Shown one piece after another: positions 47,414-60,182 of a DNA stretch of 64,000 nucleotides. Made by a program: the position numbers and the translations under genes. The stretch is from contig CM049307.1 in assembly GCA_026874595.1 (NCBI GenBank), positions 74,006,643 through 74,070,642 on the forward strand, written 5' to 3'. The notes beneath the pieces are model-generated. The model was given only the letters and a program-made list of their open reading frames with translations. It was not told the origin of the DNA and searched no databases. This DNA is from Sipunculus nudus (lineage: Eukaryota > Annelida > Sipuncula > Golfingiida > Sipunculidae). Numbering within the stretch: position 1 is the first letter of the stretch; each line of letters opens with the position of its first letter.

Positions 47414-47556
47414 CTGAGGTAGTAGTGTGAAGATTACCTTAACTGCGGGAGAAAAAAAACGAAAGGGAGTAATAGATAATCCGTTACAGAAATACAACGC
47501 AATATTGAGAATATTCATAAGAATGATACAAAGGTGGCGTTTCGTCAAAGTTACGA

Positions 47557-49430
47557 GTGTTTTTAGAGCAGGTATACCCTAATTTCAGATTAGCTTATAA
47601 CGAATATCTTCTGAGGGTAGCTCCTGTAATGAAATACTGTCCTTTATCACTAACATTCTACTTTTTATCTAATAAGCTAAGCATAACCGCCTTGTCAAAT
47701 ATCTTTTGTGAGCTTTCCTTTTCTTTCCTATCACCAGGTTGGTTATGGATTTATATTTCATGCGAGAGGATCGAAATACAGGCATGTTATTGTCCAGACA
47801 TAGCAGAATAAATGCAGTGTATTTCCTTAAAATAGTTTAATCGATCAGGTTGATCTTAGTTGTGTTACGTATAAAATAGCAGCTCTTGCGGTGACGGTCT
47901 GTTTTGTCTTTTATATCACTTTCCATTTTCACTTTCTCTTAGTTAAAGATCGGGAATATGTGTCAAGGCGTATAGGCTTCGCCATTTTTCGTGATTCCAG
48001 CGCTAGACGTTTTAAATTTTCTCTCATTACAAAGCTATTTGATCCCATAAAAAGACCATTAGCGGCCATTTTGATACAATCAGGAGAACTTAACGTCATG
48101 GAAAAAGTCATTAGCATCCAAGCTCACTTGATGACCACTTCTCTCCCGGTGGGAAAACCACAATATAACAACAGTTTCTAACGCATCTACGGCTGGGACA
48201 AGAATTAAAACGCGCGACTGGCTTGATTGGTATTGAACCCTACGGAATACAACAGCATCACCTTTGTAATAGCCCCTGAATAAAAACAGGTAATCCAATA
48301 GGCCTTTTAAATGTTGATTCACTTGGATCTATTGCAGTTGTCGCTGAGGTTTCGTCGAACGCATACGTGAGAGCATGCGATGCTCTCCAGGGCAACTGCT
48401 GGGTATTATCCTTCTGTAAGGGATTACAGAATAATTTTAATGGAAAGCGGATGTGTTCTGGTATATTTATGCTTCCTATAAGCAATATAATACTACCCGA
48501 AAAGGTCGGTTTAACAATTTACCCCAGTTCTAATCGCCAGTTATGGCGGCTTAGTTTGATTGGTTCAACTTGACGATGTTAATGTTGTGATTCAAGAGGA
48601 AAAGACAACGACACCTGTCTCAACACTTGCTATACCAACACAACACATGAAATGTGTGCTCCAAATGATAGCCATTCTGTCGCGTTGGGGTACCTTGTGA
48701 CATTTCTTTTTTCGGAGCCATACACCGGTCTGACAAGAGATGAACGTAGGGAGGGCACCAATCTATTCAAGGCTTTAGAAAAGTTCTCCTGCCTGCTTCG
48801 GTCAGAGACGTATTATAAATAGAATTATAAATAATACAATCGTTAAAAACTATGTTTTTGCTAATACGAGTTTTTCTTAAGAAGAGGACCTTCGAATATA
48901 TATGGGCAACCTTGGATACTCCGCAAAATGCATTACTCTTTAACGTATCCAGTGAATGGACAGGCAGATGTTAAGTAGCTTTCTCAACTTAATAAATTCT
49001 CAACATCTATTAACTGGTTTTTCACAGTAACCCCTAGATACAATCAAGGCTGAGCTTGAATGTAAAACGCACGGGGAGCATGGGGTTGGCTACATACCTA
49101 AAGCGGGGACTTCGTTGAATCAGATCAGAATGGATGGCGGAAATTTTTGTGTTTACGTTTTTCTCTTTCCTTTTTTATTATGCTATCCAGCGCCCGCTTC
49201 CGACAATAATTTTTTTATATATCATTAAAAGTTTTAAATTTTGTATATTTCATAGAAAATTTGAGTTGGGCGTGAGACCCTGATATAACATGAAATAATT
49301 ATATTCAATTAAATAAAATTAATTGTAAATTGTCTTACATATTGTGAAAGTTAGTTATAAAATTACCTGATGGCAAAATACTTTAAGTGACTTATTTTAT
49401 TTCCTGGTTGTAAAATAGGTTATTTCCACA
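47557..49430. other. Unannotated, with several overlapping frames
   Basis: Frames of 60-96 codons overlap on both strands between 47557 and 48573. The stretch 47940-48560 is richer in complex sequence than its flanks, but I recognise no domain and see no consistent exon structure. From 48600 to 49430 nothing is seen. Confidence 0.4.
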
Positions 49431-49439
49431 ATTTATAAA

Positions 49440-49695
49440 CTTCATTTATTTTACATGGATTGTACAACTAGTTATATAATCTCATGCAAGGCACTCTCCA
49501 TGGAGGCGATGGTAGCTTTCTGTAGTCTACGAGGGGTGGAGGACACCGGAGGACCCGGAGAACACGCCCGACCTTGGACAGGTCACTACATCCCACTCTC
49601 ATAGCCACACTGGAACGAACCCGGGGTCGCTAGCGGACAGGCCGAGCATTTTACCATACGACTGTCCAGGGTCCCAGGTTCGTTCCTCAGATTAC
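49440..49695 (-). repeat. tRNA-derived SINE, family S2
   Basis: On the minus strand TATGGTAAAATGCTCGGCC resembles an A box. CCCGGGTTCGTTCC, about 30 bp later, is a near-canonical B box. A body of about 150 bp follows, then a tail ACTAGTTGTACAATCCATGT plus AAAATAAATGAAGTT. The same tail occurs at 57697-57735 in another element. This head-body-tail order is typical of SINEs. Confidence 0.65.
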
Positions 49696-51787
49696 CCTTA
49701 AAACAAAGAAGTTCATGTAAAAAAGAACCCACCCACCCCCTTCCATCCCCCCCCACAACAACAAAAAAAAACCGGTTGAGGCAAGTCAATATGGCTAACT
49801 GTAGCAAAAATAAATAAACTTAAATTATCACCTAGACTTTATCCATGAGCATGCGCATTGAATGTAATGAGCTTCTACTTTGTCATTCTTCCGCCAGAGG
49901 TATTTTCTACGAACCTCTTCTAGTTAGGAATTGTGGGACGGCTGGGAAATACTTGTCTCAACTGTCAAACCATAAAATCAAAATTTGCCATTGTTCAAGG
50001 AAAAACCTTGTGTGTCACATTGCACATGCGCTGCGCATGCTTAGGAAATATTACTTATTGTACAGAAACATACATGTTCATGTATTCTGCCTTGAAACAC
50101 TTCTTTTCCAACAAAAAATAATACAATTTCCTCTTTACTTTACTTTACCTTTGTCGCTGGTGTATTAAGCAGCCCCAGTGGATTGTGTGGGTCAAATGTC
50201 TTTATCTACAATCCCTAAACAGCTGCGTCGTACTCTTTTGAGTCTGATTTTCCACACTGTGCTGCCGTGTCCGGGTCCTAAGGGTCAGTTTTGCGTTTTT
50301 TAAGAGATCTCAGAAACAAGATAGGAGAATGAAACTTCTACAAGAAATTCGCTGTTAAGTACAAGGCAGTGGTTTTCTTTTTTAGAGCATTTGATATAAA
50401 ATATCCTTTTCTAGTTTGTATACTGGACCCTAACACTCTGTGTCCATATAAAGTGGTGATTACGCTGACTTTCGGTGCACACGATTGGTCCCCCAGAAGT
50501 CTGGTTCCCTCGTCATTTATTTCTTGCCCTAATTGATTTGTTTCAGACAGATCAGAACGGTGCGCTCCTAGCCTTATTTGAATCGATTCGAAGGTTTACT
50601 TTCAAACAGTATAAGCTCACATTATGTGTAGCAAGTGCAGAACATTGGGTAAAAAATCTAAGAAAAAAGTATGGCACGTACGAAAACAAACCTGATTCTT
50701 GAAATTACCTCCAGGGGAAAGTTTTATCCCGAAAGAAAGATTTAAGCCATAAACAGTCATAAACAGGCATGAAGAGCCATATGCCATTCAACTGAATTGT
50801 TTCGGATGGGCCGCGGAAAAAACTGTGATTGGTTCTCCGCCTCTATTGGGTTTCTCCTCAGATGAATTGCAGTGGATGAGCGGAGGCCAAGTCAATGAGC
50901 TCGGTATCTCCTGGAAATGATTCTAAATTGCGTCTCAAGTAGTAGGAATGAAAAACATATTTCTTTCAATTGAATTAATCACGAGGACAAAACCATAGAT
51001 TTCTTAAACGGTAAGGAAAAAGTACAATATTAACTCAAAGTGCGGCCTTATGATCTTTCTGTTATTACTATCGATGCATTAACGTGAGTAAAAAATAAAT
51101 AAGGAAAAATTGCTTTCTTCAAATTGATAAGCCGTTGTGAATAACGCTCGTATTACGGCTTTCCTATGGTTTTAAGTAGGATTAAACTTGGTGGTATGGA
51201 TTATAGGTTGTTTCGAATACCTTCACTACAACTAAATATCTCCAAGGAGGTTATGTTTTTACTTGTACCTGTACGTTTTGTTGCCTGTTAGAAGGAATTC
51301 ACAAAAAAATCTACTGAAGGGGTTTACATGGAAATTTGTAAAGGTACGGAACAAGGGTCAGGAAAGATTCCGGTTAAATTTTGCTGCGTATCCGGACAAT
51401 GGGCGGATGTATGCGCCCTCCTTAGTGCTCTTCTGGGCCATTTATTGTTCCTATGGACATTGTCCACCTTAACGAGTGCACGTGTCACCATTAAGCCACA
51501 CAGCTTACACAGACACGAGTTTTTGTGTCTTCGTCACTGAACTGACATAGTGAACATGGTAGTGATGGGATGTAATGTTTATACCAGCTACACGTTGGAC
51601 GTAACTTCAAGATAATTGTACTTTGACATAAATTAATTGTTCATTTTTAACGAATATTAAAAATAAAAACACACATGCTTTTATGCCTGCTCACCTCAAC
51701 ATAACAGGTTATATGTTTATATACTTGACACATAATGTAAAGTTTTGAATTGCCATGCTAGTGTGTTACGCACAAAAAAGTAATGTA
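49696..51787. other. Unannotated sequence
   Basis: A C-rich/A-rich patch lies at 49728-49770. Otherwise there are frames of 60-107 codons without domains. The complex stretch at 50780-50930 (CCGCCTCTATTGGG, CTGTGATTGG CCAAT-type words) could be regulatory but is not supported further. Confidence 0.4.
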
Positions 51788-52127
51788 AGGCCAAAATAAA
51801 AAAAAGGTATGGTTCTCAGGCACTTTTTTTCAGAAATCAATGCTGGCGGGCGCTTTTTTTATTTTAAACTTTTTGGTATGTTTCGATGAAAATGTCAAAT
51901 GATAAGGGAAAATCATGAAAATAACAGTTTTATTTCGCTAAATAAGTAAAAGCACTACAAAACAAAAGGAAAATTGTATGGTTTTATCTTCTTGTAAGGA
52001 ATGTCGGAGCGGCAGCAGCTCAAAATTGGAAATTTTTTATTGAAAATCAAAATAAAAATTTTCGATGCGGGGGTTCAAAATTGATGCGGGCGGTGCCTGA
52101 TAACCGTACCTTTAATTTTTTTGGCCT
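51788..52127. mobile_element. MITE with ~36-bp TIRs, copy 2
   Basis: 340-bp element matching 24811-25147 in reverse orientation. It begins AGGCCAAAATAAAAAAAAGG and ends in the inverted form GGTACCTGATAACC-like, CTTTAATTTTTTTGGCCT. The termini have 2-4 differences between copies. Non-coding. Confidence 0.8.
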
Positions 52128-52231
52128 AATAGGCCCCCTTCCTCAGGGAGAAGGGCTGAGCACCCAAAAACTATTGTTCAAGAACCTGCACATAGCTAGT
52201 CCTGACAACCCGACTCAGCAGGCAATGATAA

Positions 52232-52310
52232 TTGGGTGGTTTTACCACAATATGAATGCAACATGATGGGAACCACTAAGTTGCATTCATATTGTGGTAA
52301 AACCACCCAA
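52232..52310. repeat. Perfect 31-bp inverted repeat (hairpin) with 17-nt loop
   Basis: The arm 52232-52262 (starting TTGGGTGGTTTTACC) is an exact reverse complement of 52280-52310. A 31-pair stem without a mismatch must be recent or under selection or gene conversion. A transcript would fold into a near-perfect hairpin of about 79 nt. Confidence 0.9.
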
Positions 52311-52392
52311 AATCCTAACATTATGCTACGGATGACTAGTTAATACAAGAGAATACATGTGAACTTACAACCCAAACTGTAACCCAGTCTCT

Positions 52393-52765
52393 TAGGTAAC
52401 GAGTCATTTCCTGTATCACCTGCATGTTGCTTGTATCCTAGCTGTAACTCGTGCCAGCCATGATTGTGTTCATAAGGTCATAAATTCAATTAACATGCCG
52501 AGGGGTTTACCAATATACTGAGTTGAAACGGAACTTTTCTCGCTCATATTTGGTGTTATTAGAAGGTCCACAAAAAATGCTAACGATTTATGGTTTATGT
52601 TAATTAACAGTGCACCTGTAGGCCATGAGGCGTTGTAAAAAATGACGAAAATATTTGCATCCTCATGAGGCCATATAATGCGTTCCCCAGACCTAGATGT
52701 AAAGACACTCTGGCAGGCCAGTAATCTGGTCGAAATATCAGAGGGTCGATATGACGCTAGCACAA
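52393..52765 (+). repeat. Dispersed repeat family C, copy 2
   Basis: Matches 33829-34165 in block order (AGGTAACGAGTCATTTCCTG, TGTAGGCCATGAGG, AAAATATTTGCATCCTCATG, ATGACGCTAGC). Confidence 0.65.
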
Positions 52766-53024
52766 AGCTAGTCTAATAAAGGGTGTCAACCATTTACATT
52801 ACTTTTTTACTGGACACCTACTCCTATAACACTATAGTTACACTGAATAGACAAAATACATGACCGGATTTCATACGACTGATGCCAAGTCTGTAGCTTT
52901 AAAAACCACCCAAATGTCTTCCAGATTTCGTGACTGTCATGGTCTAGCATCGATATGTTGTGTACTTTAAAGAGCGCATTCATATTTTCAATACTTTTTA
53001 CTCGCCATTAGATTCTTCAGGTGG

Positions 53025-53395
53025 GTATGCGTTCATTCCCGTTCGCGTGTGTGTTTTTGTGTTTGTTCACAACTTAACTCACGGAACCATGAACGGAATC
53101 CCATGAAATGTTCAGGGCATTTCGAAAATGGGCCAATGAAGAATCGATTAGATTTTGGTGTGGGTCCCACTCATGATCCGAATCCAGGAATATTCACAAA
53201 TGTGCAGTCACATGTGCCCGATTGAACCTTAAGCATATAGTCCGAATAAGTGAATGCGAACACTGGTTGGAACATATGTATCAATAAACCTCGAAATATG
53301 GGCCGATAATTGAATGAAACACGGATTGTGGTGTACCCTTTATCAACGACCGCCCACATGGCGGAGGTGTACATACGTGAGAATGCGTATCTCTT
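53025..53395 (+). repeat. Dispersed repeat family B, full copy
   Basis: Contains the intact GTTTGTTCACAACTTAACTC stretch that serves as the empty-site reference for the 28700-30100 insertion, then TTCATGAACGG-like blocks, AATCGATTAGATTTTGGTGT, ATTCACAAATGTGCAGTCA and CACATGGCGGAGG. Confidence 0.75.
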
Positions 53396-53737
53396 TTTAT
53401 CGTCTTTTTATCGTTTGTGCACAACAACAGGTTTGTGTGCATCGACTCTTAAGACGGTTTGTGTGCGTGTAAAATTATGCATTCTGGTTCTTTTAATCAA
53501 TGACGTGGTTGTCAGTAAAGTATTAATTTAATGGTTCCAGTCTGTTCTGCTTTGAGTGGTTTGGTTTAATAAATGGCACTTCCAAGAAACTGCAATATAA
53601 CAACATCTGCCTGCCTGCGCCCTAACAACTTATACAAAAAAAAAACGGATGAGCGGAAACCAAGGAAGTAAATAAAAGATAGCCATTTGTTTTTCGCACG
53701 ATTTCGACAAAACCTAAATTTCAAGCAATCCATCATT

Positions 53738-53740
<3 letters not shown>

Positions 53741-53827
<87 letters not shown>
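53741..53827. repeat. Compound (AT)n-(AG)n microsatellite
   Basis: About 22 AT units directly followed by about 21 AG units. The overlapping reverse frame is low complexity. Confidence 0.96.
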
Positions 53828-53831
<4 letters not shown>

Positions 53832-54059
53832 CTGGGATATTCTGCATTGATCTGTAGCAGGTGTATAACAATATCTACCTGTGTAAAAATGTGTCATAAA
53901 GTTGGACATTTGTTTGTAGTTGAAGCAAAATAAAAATGGTCACATCTCATTGAGTGCATATTCTCCCGGTAAAACTTAAATATCAAACAACCATGATTAT
54001 AATGGGATATATAGCATTTATCTGTGACAGGTGTAACTGAACCTACACTCTGTGTGCTT

Positions 54060-54115
<56 letters not shown>

Positions 54116-54118
54116 GAG
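54060..54118. repeat. Compound (GA)n-(GACA)n microsatellite
   Basis: GA units with one AAAG interruption, then ACAG/GACA units. Confidence 0.95.
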
Positions 54119-57112
54119 TTAATGAATGATAGTTCAGTATATTTCTTTCAAAGCTTTTAAATATATTCATTAATATTTGGGTACAGGCTAATTTTTGGGG
54201 AAGTTCTCCCATGGAAGTAATTAAAAAAATGACATTCTAAGAAAATAGTTTCTACTACAGAAAACTAATGTTCCTGAAATTTGCTAAGTTCAAGAGTAAC
54301 CGATGTTAAACTTGTCAATCTTATGTTATGGCATTACAAAAAAAATGTGTACCACTACCTTTGATTTTCAAGTGTTAGTTAGAGCCCATATACTTAAAGG
54401 TGAAAGACACAAGTCTGTTTTCAAAAGTGTTTCGTCACTTTTCTCTGACCGCTAAATAATATATCAGTCTCTATTGTTGTGGGACATCACAATTTGATGA
54501 AAGCGCGGAAGAAGTAGAAGTTATGTGGTCCAAAATGCTTGTCATGTACTAGCAATACATTAAACGTATTGTATATGATGATACAGATGTACACGAGTAT
54601 ACATCAGAATATAAACTATCCGCCATTTGTTAATGTGCTGCTCACGTGCACCGGAATAAAGCCATACATCGTCATTACTTGCTACTGTGGCTGCGTAGGC
54701 CCGCCTACTTTCACATGTGTCATTCTCAGCACTTCGTTGATCGGGCAAAAATATTCACTTAAAATTCCTCGTATCCACGGGATTTTCCTGTTTTTCTGTG
54801 TAAGCGTCCTGCTGTTTCGTTTTATTGTGTGGAGGTCTGACAAAGTTGCTCTGCTTTATGATTTATGGTGTCATACTTCCAGTGCCCCGGGTTTTGCTAT
54901 TCTTGCAGTGTCCAAAGCGTTATGATGAATCGTTTCCATAAAAAAACATCTGCATCTTATGGATTCATTGAGACCTATTAAAAAGAACACTATGCTAATA
55001 CTAAAATTGTGTCCGACCATGCCATACTTTAAAAAACATGTTCTGTCGCTTTAAATTGATTGGTACCTTGTGTGAAATATCGAAACGCTTTTTCTTTTCA
55101 ATGTCTACACAAAAAAAATATACTGCTGATGGGGCCTGCAAAATTTTATAGAGCAAAAAAATTTGATTCTAGATTAACTTCAGATTAAAAAGGTAGTTAC
55201 TTGAAATACACCTCATGTTACCCCCGGGTTATCTTGAAATTAATAAAGGATTACATCCAACGGTTATACCCCTCCATGACAGTTCAGTTGTTTTTTTACA
55301 AAAAAATATAACTAGCGGAGTCGTAGTCCTCCGACATCCGGGTTTTAGTGTGTATGGAACAATTGGCAATGTGGAATATTTTGGAGGATTGATCCGTCAA
55401 GGTTCGGTAAGGGAGCGGGATGCGTCCCGACAGCACTTCGAAAAATGTATCTGCGGCCGTATGTGGAGAGAGTAAAGTGGCAGTGGGACGCTATCGGCTG
55501 ACTAGGGAATAACTTTTTTTGTGACCACGCCCAAATCGGCAAATTACGGTAGAATTTTTTTCTTCATGACTTTCAAAGTAGATTCAATCTTTGTATATCT
55601 ATTGTTTATATGTAATTTGTTATGCGCTTTGGTAGAATATATAAATCAACATTAATATAAATAACAATATAATTAACATTTTGCGACAATTTTATTCACC
55701 ATATATTGAATCTGGCTTTTAAGTCCCGTATCTTTCACGAGTTTTATTTATTCCATATATAAGGGGTTAAAAGAATTAGAACTTATCGAAAAGTTAAACC
55801 AGCCATGGGGAATTCTTAACATCGCGAGCGCTGGGGCAGGGGTAAAATTTTATGTTAAAAGCGAAATTATATGTAGCAGACTATACAAATGAATTAGGCA
55901 TACCAATCAGTTTCAATTTATGTTGTCCTTGATACATTTTATCTTTTTGAAATGACTGATATGGGAAAATTTGGCAACTGTTTACAATTTTAATAATTAA
56001 AATTCCAAAAGCCCACATTTATAATTAGAACTGCAGTTTGGTATCCAATTAGAATAGGTTTAGCACACTTACAGTATATGCAGTATCAGACCTCCACGGT
56101 TTAAACAAAATTGCCTGAGAAATTTGAAATATCCACATATTTTAAAGTTCAAACATAATAAAACAGCGGCGTAAATCCCTCAGATGTTTAAAACAAATCA
56201 AAAGTATGTCCAATGGGCGTTTTTGACACAAAATGCCCAGAAAGCTTAAATATGAACATATTTTCATATTTTTCAATTTTAGTTTAAAACCAAATGAAAA
56301 AAGTCCAAGATGACAATTTAAGTGGATTAACTACATCAAAAATACACCTAAGCATGCCTAAAATACGTTAGATGTGCATTAGTATATAAACTGGGCTTTT
56401 ATTATCGCGAAAATGGGATGCTCCATATTACTTTCTTAATGTTTAAAATTAAAAATTTAAATTCGTTCAAAAATTTTCTACAAGGATACCAGAATGGCAT
56501 CAGTCTGCATTGTTTTTAATATATAGGTTCTGGCCTAAACATACTTGATGCCACACTCAAAGACAGAATCAAGATCTTTCTCCCTAATTATTATATAGCT
56601 CGGAGGAGCAAATATTACGTGAACTAATACTGCATCATCGTTCGATTCGCACGATCCCTGAAAAAAAAATGTATAAAAAATTGAAACTAATTGAATTTTG
56701 TTTTTAAATTTAATTTACAATTTTTATTATGCATTAAAAAATCATTATATTTCTTTTAAAATCAATGTTATTGCTTTTTTTAAAATTTACTATATAAAGA
56801 AAAATTATTATATATGGTGACGTGAAATTTTCTCAAAATATAAAAAATTGAGTTTTGTATTAAAATGTACGTAAAACATATATAACTGGCAGTTTTAATT
56901 CAATTATATTTAATCTGAAATATAATTTGGAATAAACGCTTTTCGTTGCACCTGGGAAACATTTATAATGCAAACAATATCTATTATATCTATTATCTGA
57001 AAAATACATTGCTGGTAGATGGAATTTATTTTCAGCTTTCATAATATGTGTATACATTTACATTTATATTTCTTTTATAATTATTTTAATATTTAAGAAA
57101 AATATAAGTTAT
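54119..57112. other. Unannotated AT-rich sequence
   Basis: A 128-codon frame at 54539-54925 is cysteine- and leucine-rich but lacks an ATG start and domain. The rest, especially 55560-57060, is very AT-rich with no feature seen. Confidence 0.45.
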
Positions 57113-57696
57113 GTCAGCTAAGGAGTTTGGCCTGAGTACATGAGTACGAGTACGAACACGAGTATGAGTACTAAAGCTATTTTTACAACAGTTCTCGAGT
57201 ACAGATGACACAAAAATCTGCTCATAAGTACTGGAACGAGCACTGTAAGTTGCTCAGTTTCCTGTGTCGTTGAGTTATACAAGCGCGCACTTTGTATCGA
57301 AAAACTGTTTGTTTCTAAATATTCATGACAACGTGCAATTAAACATAGTTAATTCATTATTTAAGGAACATTTGAGCCTCAGAAGTGCGGTCTCTCAATT
57401 TCCCGGAAATACTGCACACAAGCTCTGCTGTGGCTGAAGAAGCTGGTACAGATAAGCGCAGGCCGACAAGCACACACCCATAAACAGTAGGACAGAAACC
57501 ACACATGTAACAAGAGTAATCATGCTCATTCTTTATAAATAAGAGTGATATCAAAACAGTTATATTATACTGAGAACATATTTCATCAACTTTATTTGGT
57601 GCCTGCACTTTTTAGATCTCGTGATGCTAAAACACTCATTATAGTTCAATTATAATGGCAAAAGGACCCTTTTTCAGTAAACAAATATAAACTTTA

Positions 57697-57735
57697 TTTA
57701 TTTTACATGGATGGTACAACTAGTTAAAATAACTA
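57697..57735 (-). repeat. SINE-tail sequence shared with family S2
   Basis: The minus strand reads AACTAGTTGTACCATCCATG plus TAAAATAAATAAAGTTTA, matching the tail of the 49440-49695 SINE. It has no S2 head next to it, so it may be the tail of a partner LINE or a truncated SINE. Confidence 0.6.
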
Positions 57736-58139
57736 ATTTTCTCCGTAAATCACACCTTTTTGACACTGCATATCATATACAGGGATCAGGTGTTATTCTG
57801 AGAAGTTGTATCCGTATTTACAGACTGACAACCGCATGATATGCCAGATGTTAACCAGTCTTTTATGTACTCAGCTGTAATCCTCCTAAGTTGAACAAGC
57901 TAACTTCTCAAACAACCCAGTAACCTCGTTAGATGTCAGTTATATTGTTTGCCGTGATAAACGTGTTTTGAAAAGTACTGTTAAACGTTTTTTATTAATA
58001 TTTTTGAATTACGTACCCGCGTCCATTTTTTTTATGCTATCGAACTAAGTGAATACACGTACATGCAGAATTCGTTTCTGGTTTCGGACTACGTGACATG
58101 GCAGTATCACACGCTTCATCTCATTTTACATCCTAATGT

Positions 58140-58395
58140 TAACCAGGCCCAGTTACTGCTGCGGGCCCTTGATGTGTAATCGTCACAATCCTGCGTCATA
58201 CCATCGAGAAACCCCCGAAAAGCGCACTCGGTTTGTTGGTGAGACATGGCCGTTGGGCACGCCCTTCCCGCTAAGCCTGCAGAGCACTCACCACGGATGC
58301 AGGCCGACCGTGAAAAATCTCACCGAACTCACGATGGACCGGCTTTGAGTCCTGTGCTCTATCCCTGGGCTACAGAAGCCGGTAAAACTTACTGG
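58140..58395 (-). repeat. tRNA-derived SINE, family S3
   Basis: The minus strand begins CTTCTGTAGCCCAGGGATAG, continues with AGCACAGGACTCAAAG, then GTGAGTTCGGTGAG. The first block is an excellent A box (TAGCCCAGGGATAGAGC) and the last a degenerate B box. The spacing fits a tRNA head. About 170 bp of body follows. The anticodon stem is imperfect, so this is a SINE rather than a tRNA gene. Confidence 0.65.
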
Positions 58396-58619
58396 AAAGT
58401 GTCACCGTCTCATTAAAGGATTTTACAGTTGTCCAATAATTTGCATTGTTGGATCAGCTTGGTTAATGTAAGTACTGACTGATAGCCTGATATAGTACGA
58501 GTACTATTGTCATTTAGAAGAAAGTACTCAAGTACTGAATACTAAGTACTCTAAAAAGAACTCATGAATGAGTACGGGTACTTCGAGTACGAGTACGTTT
58601 GGACCCAACTCTGGTCAGC

Positions 58620-60138
58620 ATACAATCTTGGAACCTGGAACAGATGATCTTTTGGTCAGCAAAATATTGTGTTAATACGATTTTTGGATCAGTACAATTT
58701 TTGAATAAATACAATACATCAGCAAGTCCAAGATATTAGTCAAGAAAACATTTGAGTCAGTACGATAATTGAGTTAGTAATTGAGTAAGAATACATTATT
58801 GACACCTAGCCACATTTTGGATATAATAATGAATATGATATTTCAGTCATAGGGTATTATAAAATACTCTCCTCTTATTCTAACAGTCGAGATCATTTGT
58901 TTTAATGGAAATTATTTTCAAAAATAAGATTTACTCTGGAAATCCTTGCTGCAAAAAGGAAAAGAGAGGCAGGTATACAACAATAAGGTTATAAAATACG
59001 TCTCTTGAATATTTTTAATAATTTTATACCTTGGAAAAGACTGTTTACTAAAAATAACAATTAATGACGAGGTCCGGATTCAAAGACCCCAATAAAAATC
59101 ACAAACATGTCTAATATACGTGAATGAATAGGAAACGCCTCTTTAATTTGATCAAACAGAACAAGCCTTAAACGACGCAAAACTGAAACGTGAACTTGTG
59201 TCAAGAGAATGTATCATTTTATTCTTGATTAAGGTACACACCATATACAGCTTGCTGTGGAGCCAATTAACCACGTGTTACACAGGGTAACTTTCCTTAA
59301 AGCATTTTTTATTTTTTAGTAAAAACAATTAGACTCACAGGTTTGTATATAAACATCATATATGTACACTTTATTCAAGAAACAGATACTTCGTGAGAAT
59401 TCAAACTAAAAACATTTACCGAATTAATACGTTATCTGCTAAAAAAAAATCTGACTCAAATTAATAATTCTGATTGAAAATCATCATTTACTGTGCACAA
59501 AGCATTTTGTGTACACGAAAACTCTATAAATTTCTGTAAACTATTATTGTCTTCCTTTTACATGAAATATAATCTTCTCTTATTCGTCTCCCCACCAACC
59601 TGATAAAATATTCTATAGAATTCATAGGCTTAGCTTCTTACCATTTCTTTCTATTTACCCATAACACAAACTAACTACTCACTATAGAAAAATAAGTTAT
59701 TTAATACAAGATTCATCAAATATTCGCTATTTATGGCTAAACCCAAAACATAAAACCATTAAAGCATTAATTCTTATAGTTTTAGTTTTGTCGTGGACTA
59801 TTGACTGGTATCTTAACGAAAACTGTTACTTAATATTGTTGTGTTATTTAAACTATACCAAAGTGTTTGATTAATTCACGAATAGATCCATTGAAATGTT
59901 CACCTAATTAATGTTTCTTTTACCACAAATTGGCCTCAAATAATTATAAAGTGGAGAGCAATAGACTTAAGAAATTCTTTTTCGGGGAACACCCACAGCC
60001 TCCAGGTGCTTCAGACGACTGCCGAGAGAGGTCGCTCTGTATGTCTGCCTTGCCGTGATGGACTATTCGTTTGACTGCCAGCTGCAAAGTATGTCGCTGA
60101 TATATTTATGCTGGAAATGAGAATATATCTTGAAGAAT
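58620..60138. other. Unannotated AT-rich sequence
   Basis: No gene, RNA or clear repeat is seen. Irregular repeats of AGTAMRATW-type words (TCAGTACAATTTTTG, GTCAGTACGATAATTG) at 58630-58800 may be an old degenerate tandem array. Confidence 0.45.
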
Positions 60139-60182
60139 ACACACACACACACACACAGATAAATATATATATATATACATAT
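60139..60182. repeat. Compound (AC)n-(AT)n microsatellite
   Basis: An AC run followed by an AT run. The reverse frame at 60011-60283 is mostly this repeat. Confidence 0.93.

Larger units (their letters stand above)
57119..58613. mobile_element. hAT-like non-autonomous element with GAGTAC subterminal repeats
   Basis: The left end AGGAGTTTGGCCTGAGTAC leads into repeated GAGTACGAGTACG words. The right end has the same words inverted in layout and closes ...GGACCCAACTCTG, whose reverse complement CAGAGTTGGGTCC resembles hAT termini. GTCAGC flanks both sides (57113-57118 and 58614-58619), a partial 8-bp duplication. The interior includes a SINE and no transposase. Length is about 1.5 kb. Confidence 0.6.

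Noticed and set aside
47135-47548. 137-codon reverse open frame
   Set aside because: Ile and Leu runs come from the AAT/GTA trinucleotide repeat.
54539-54925. 128-codon plus-strand frame, Cys/Leu-rich
   Set aside because: No true ATG start, no domain, no splice context; probably chance.
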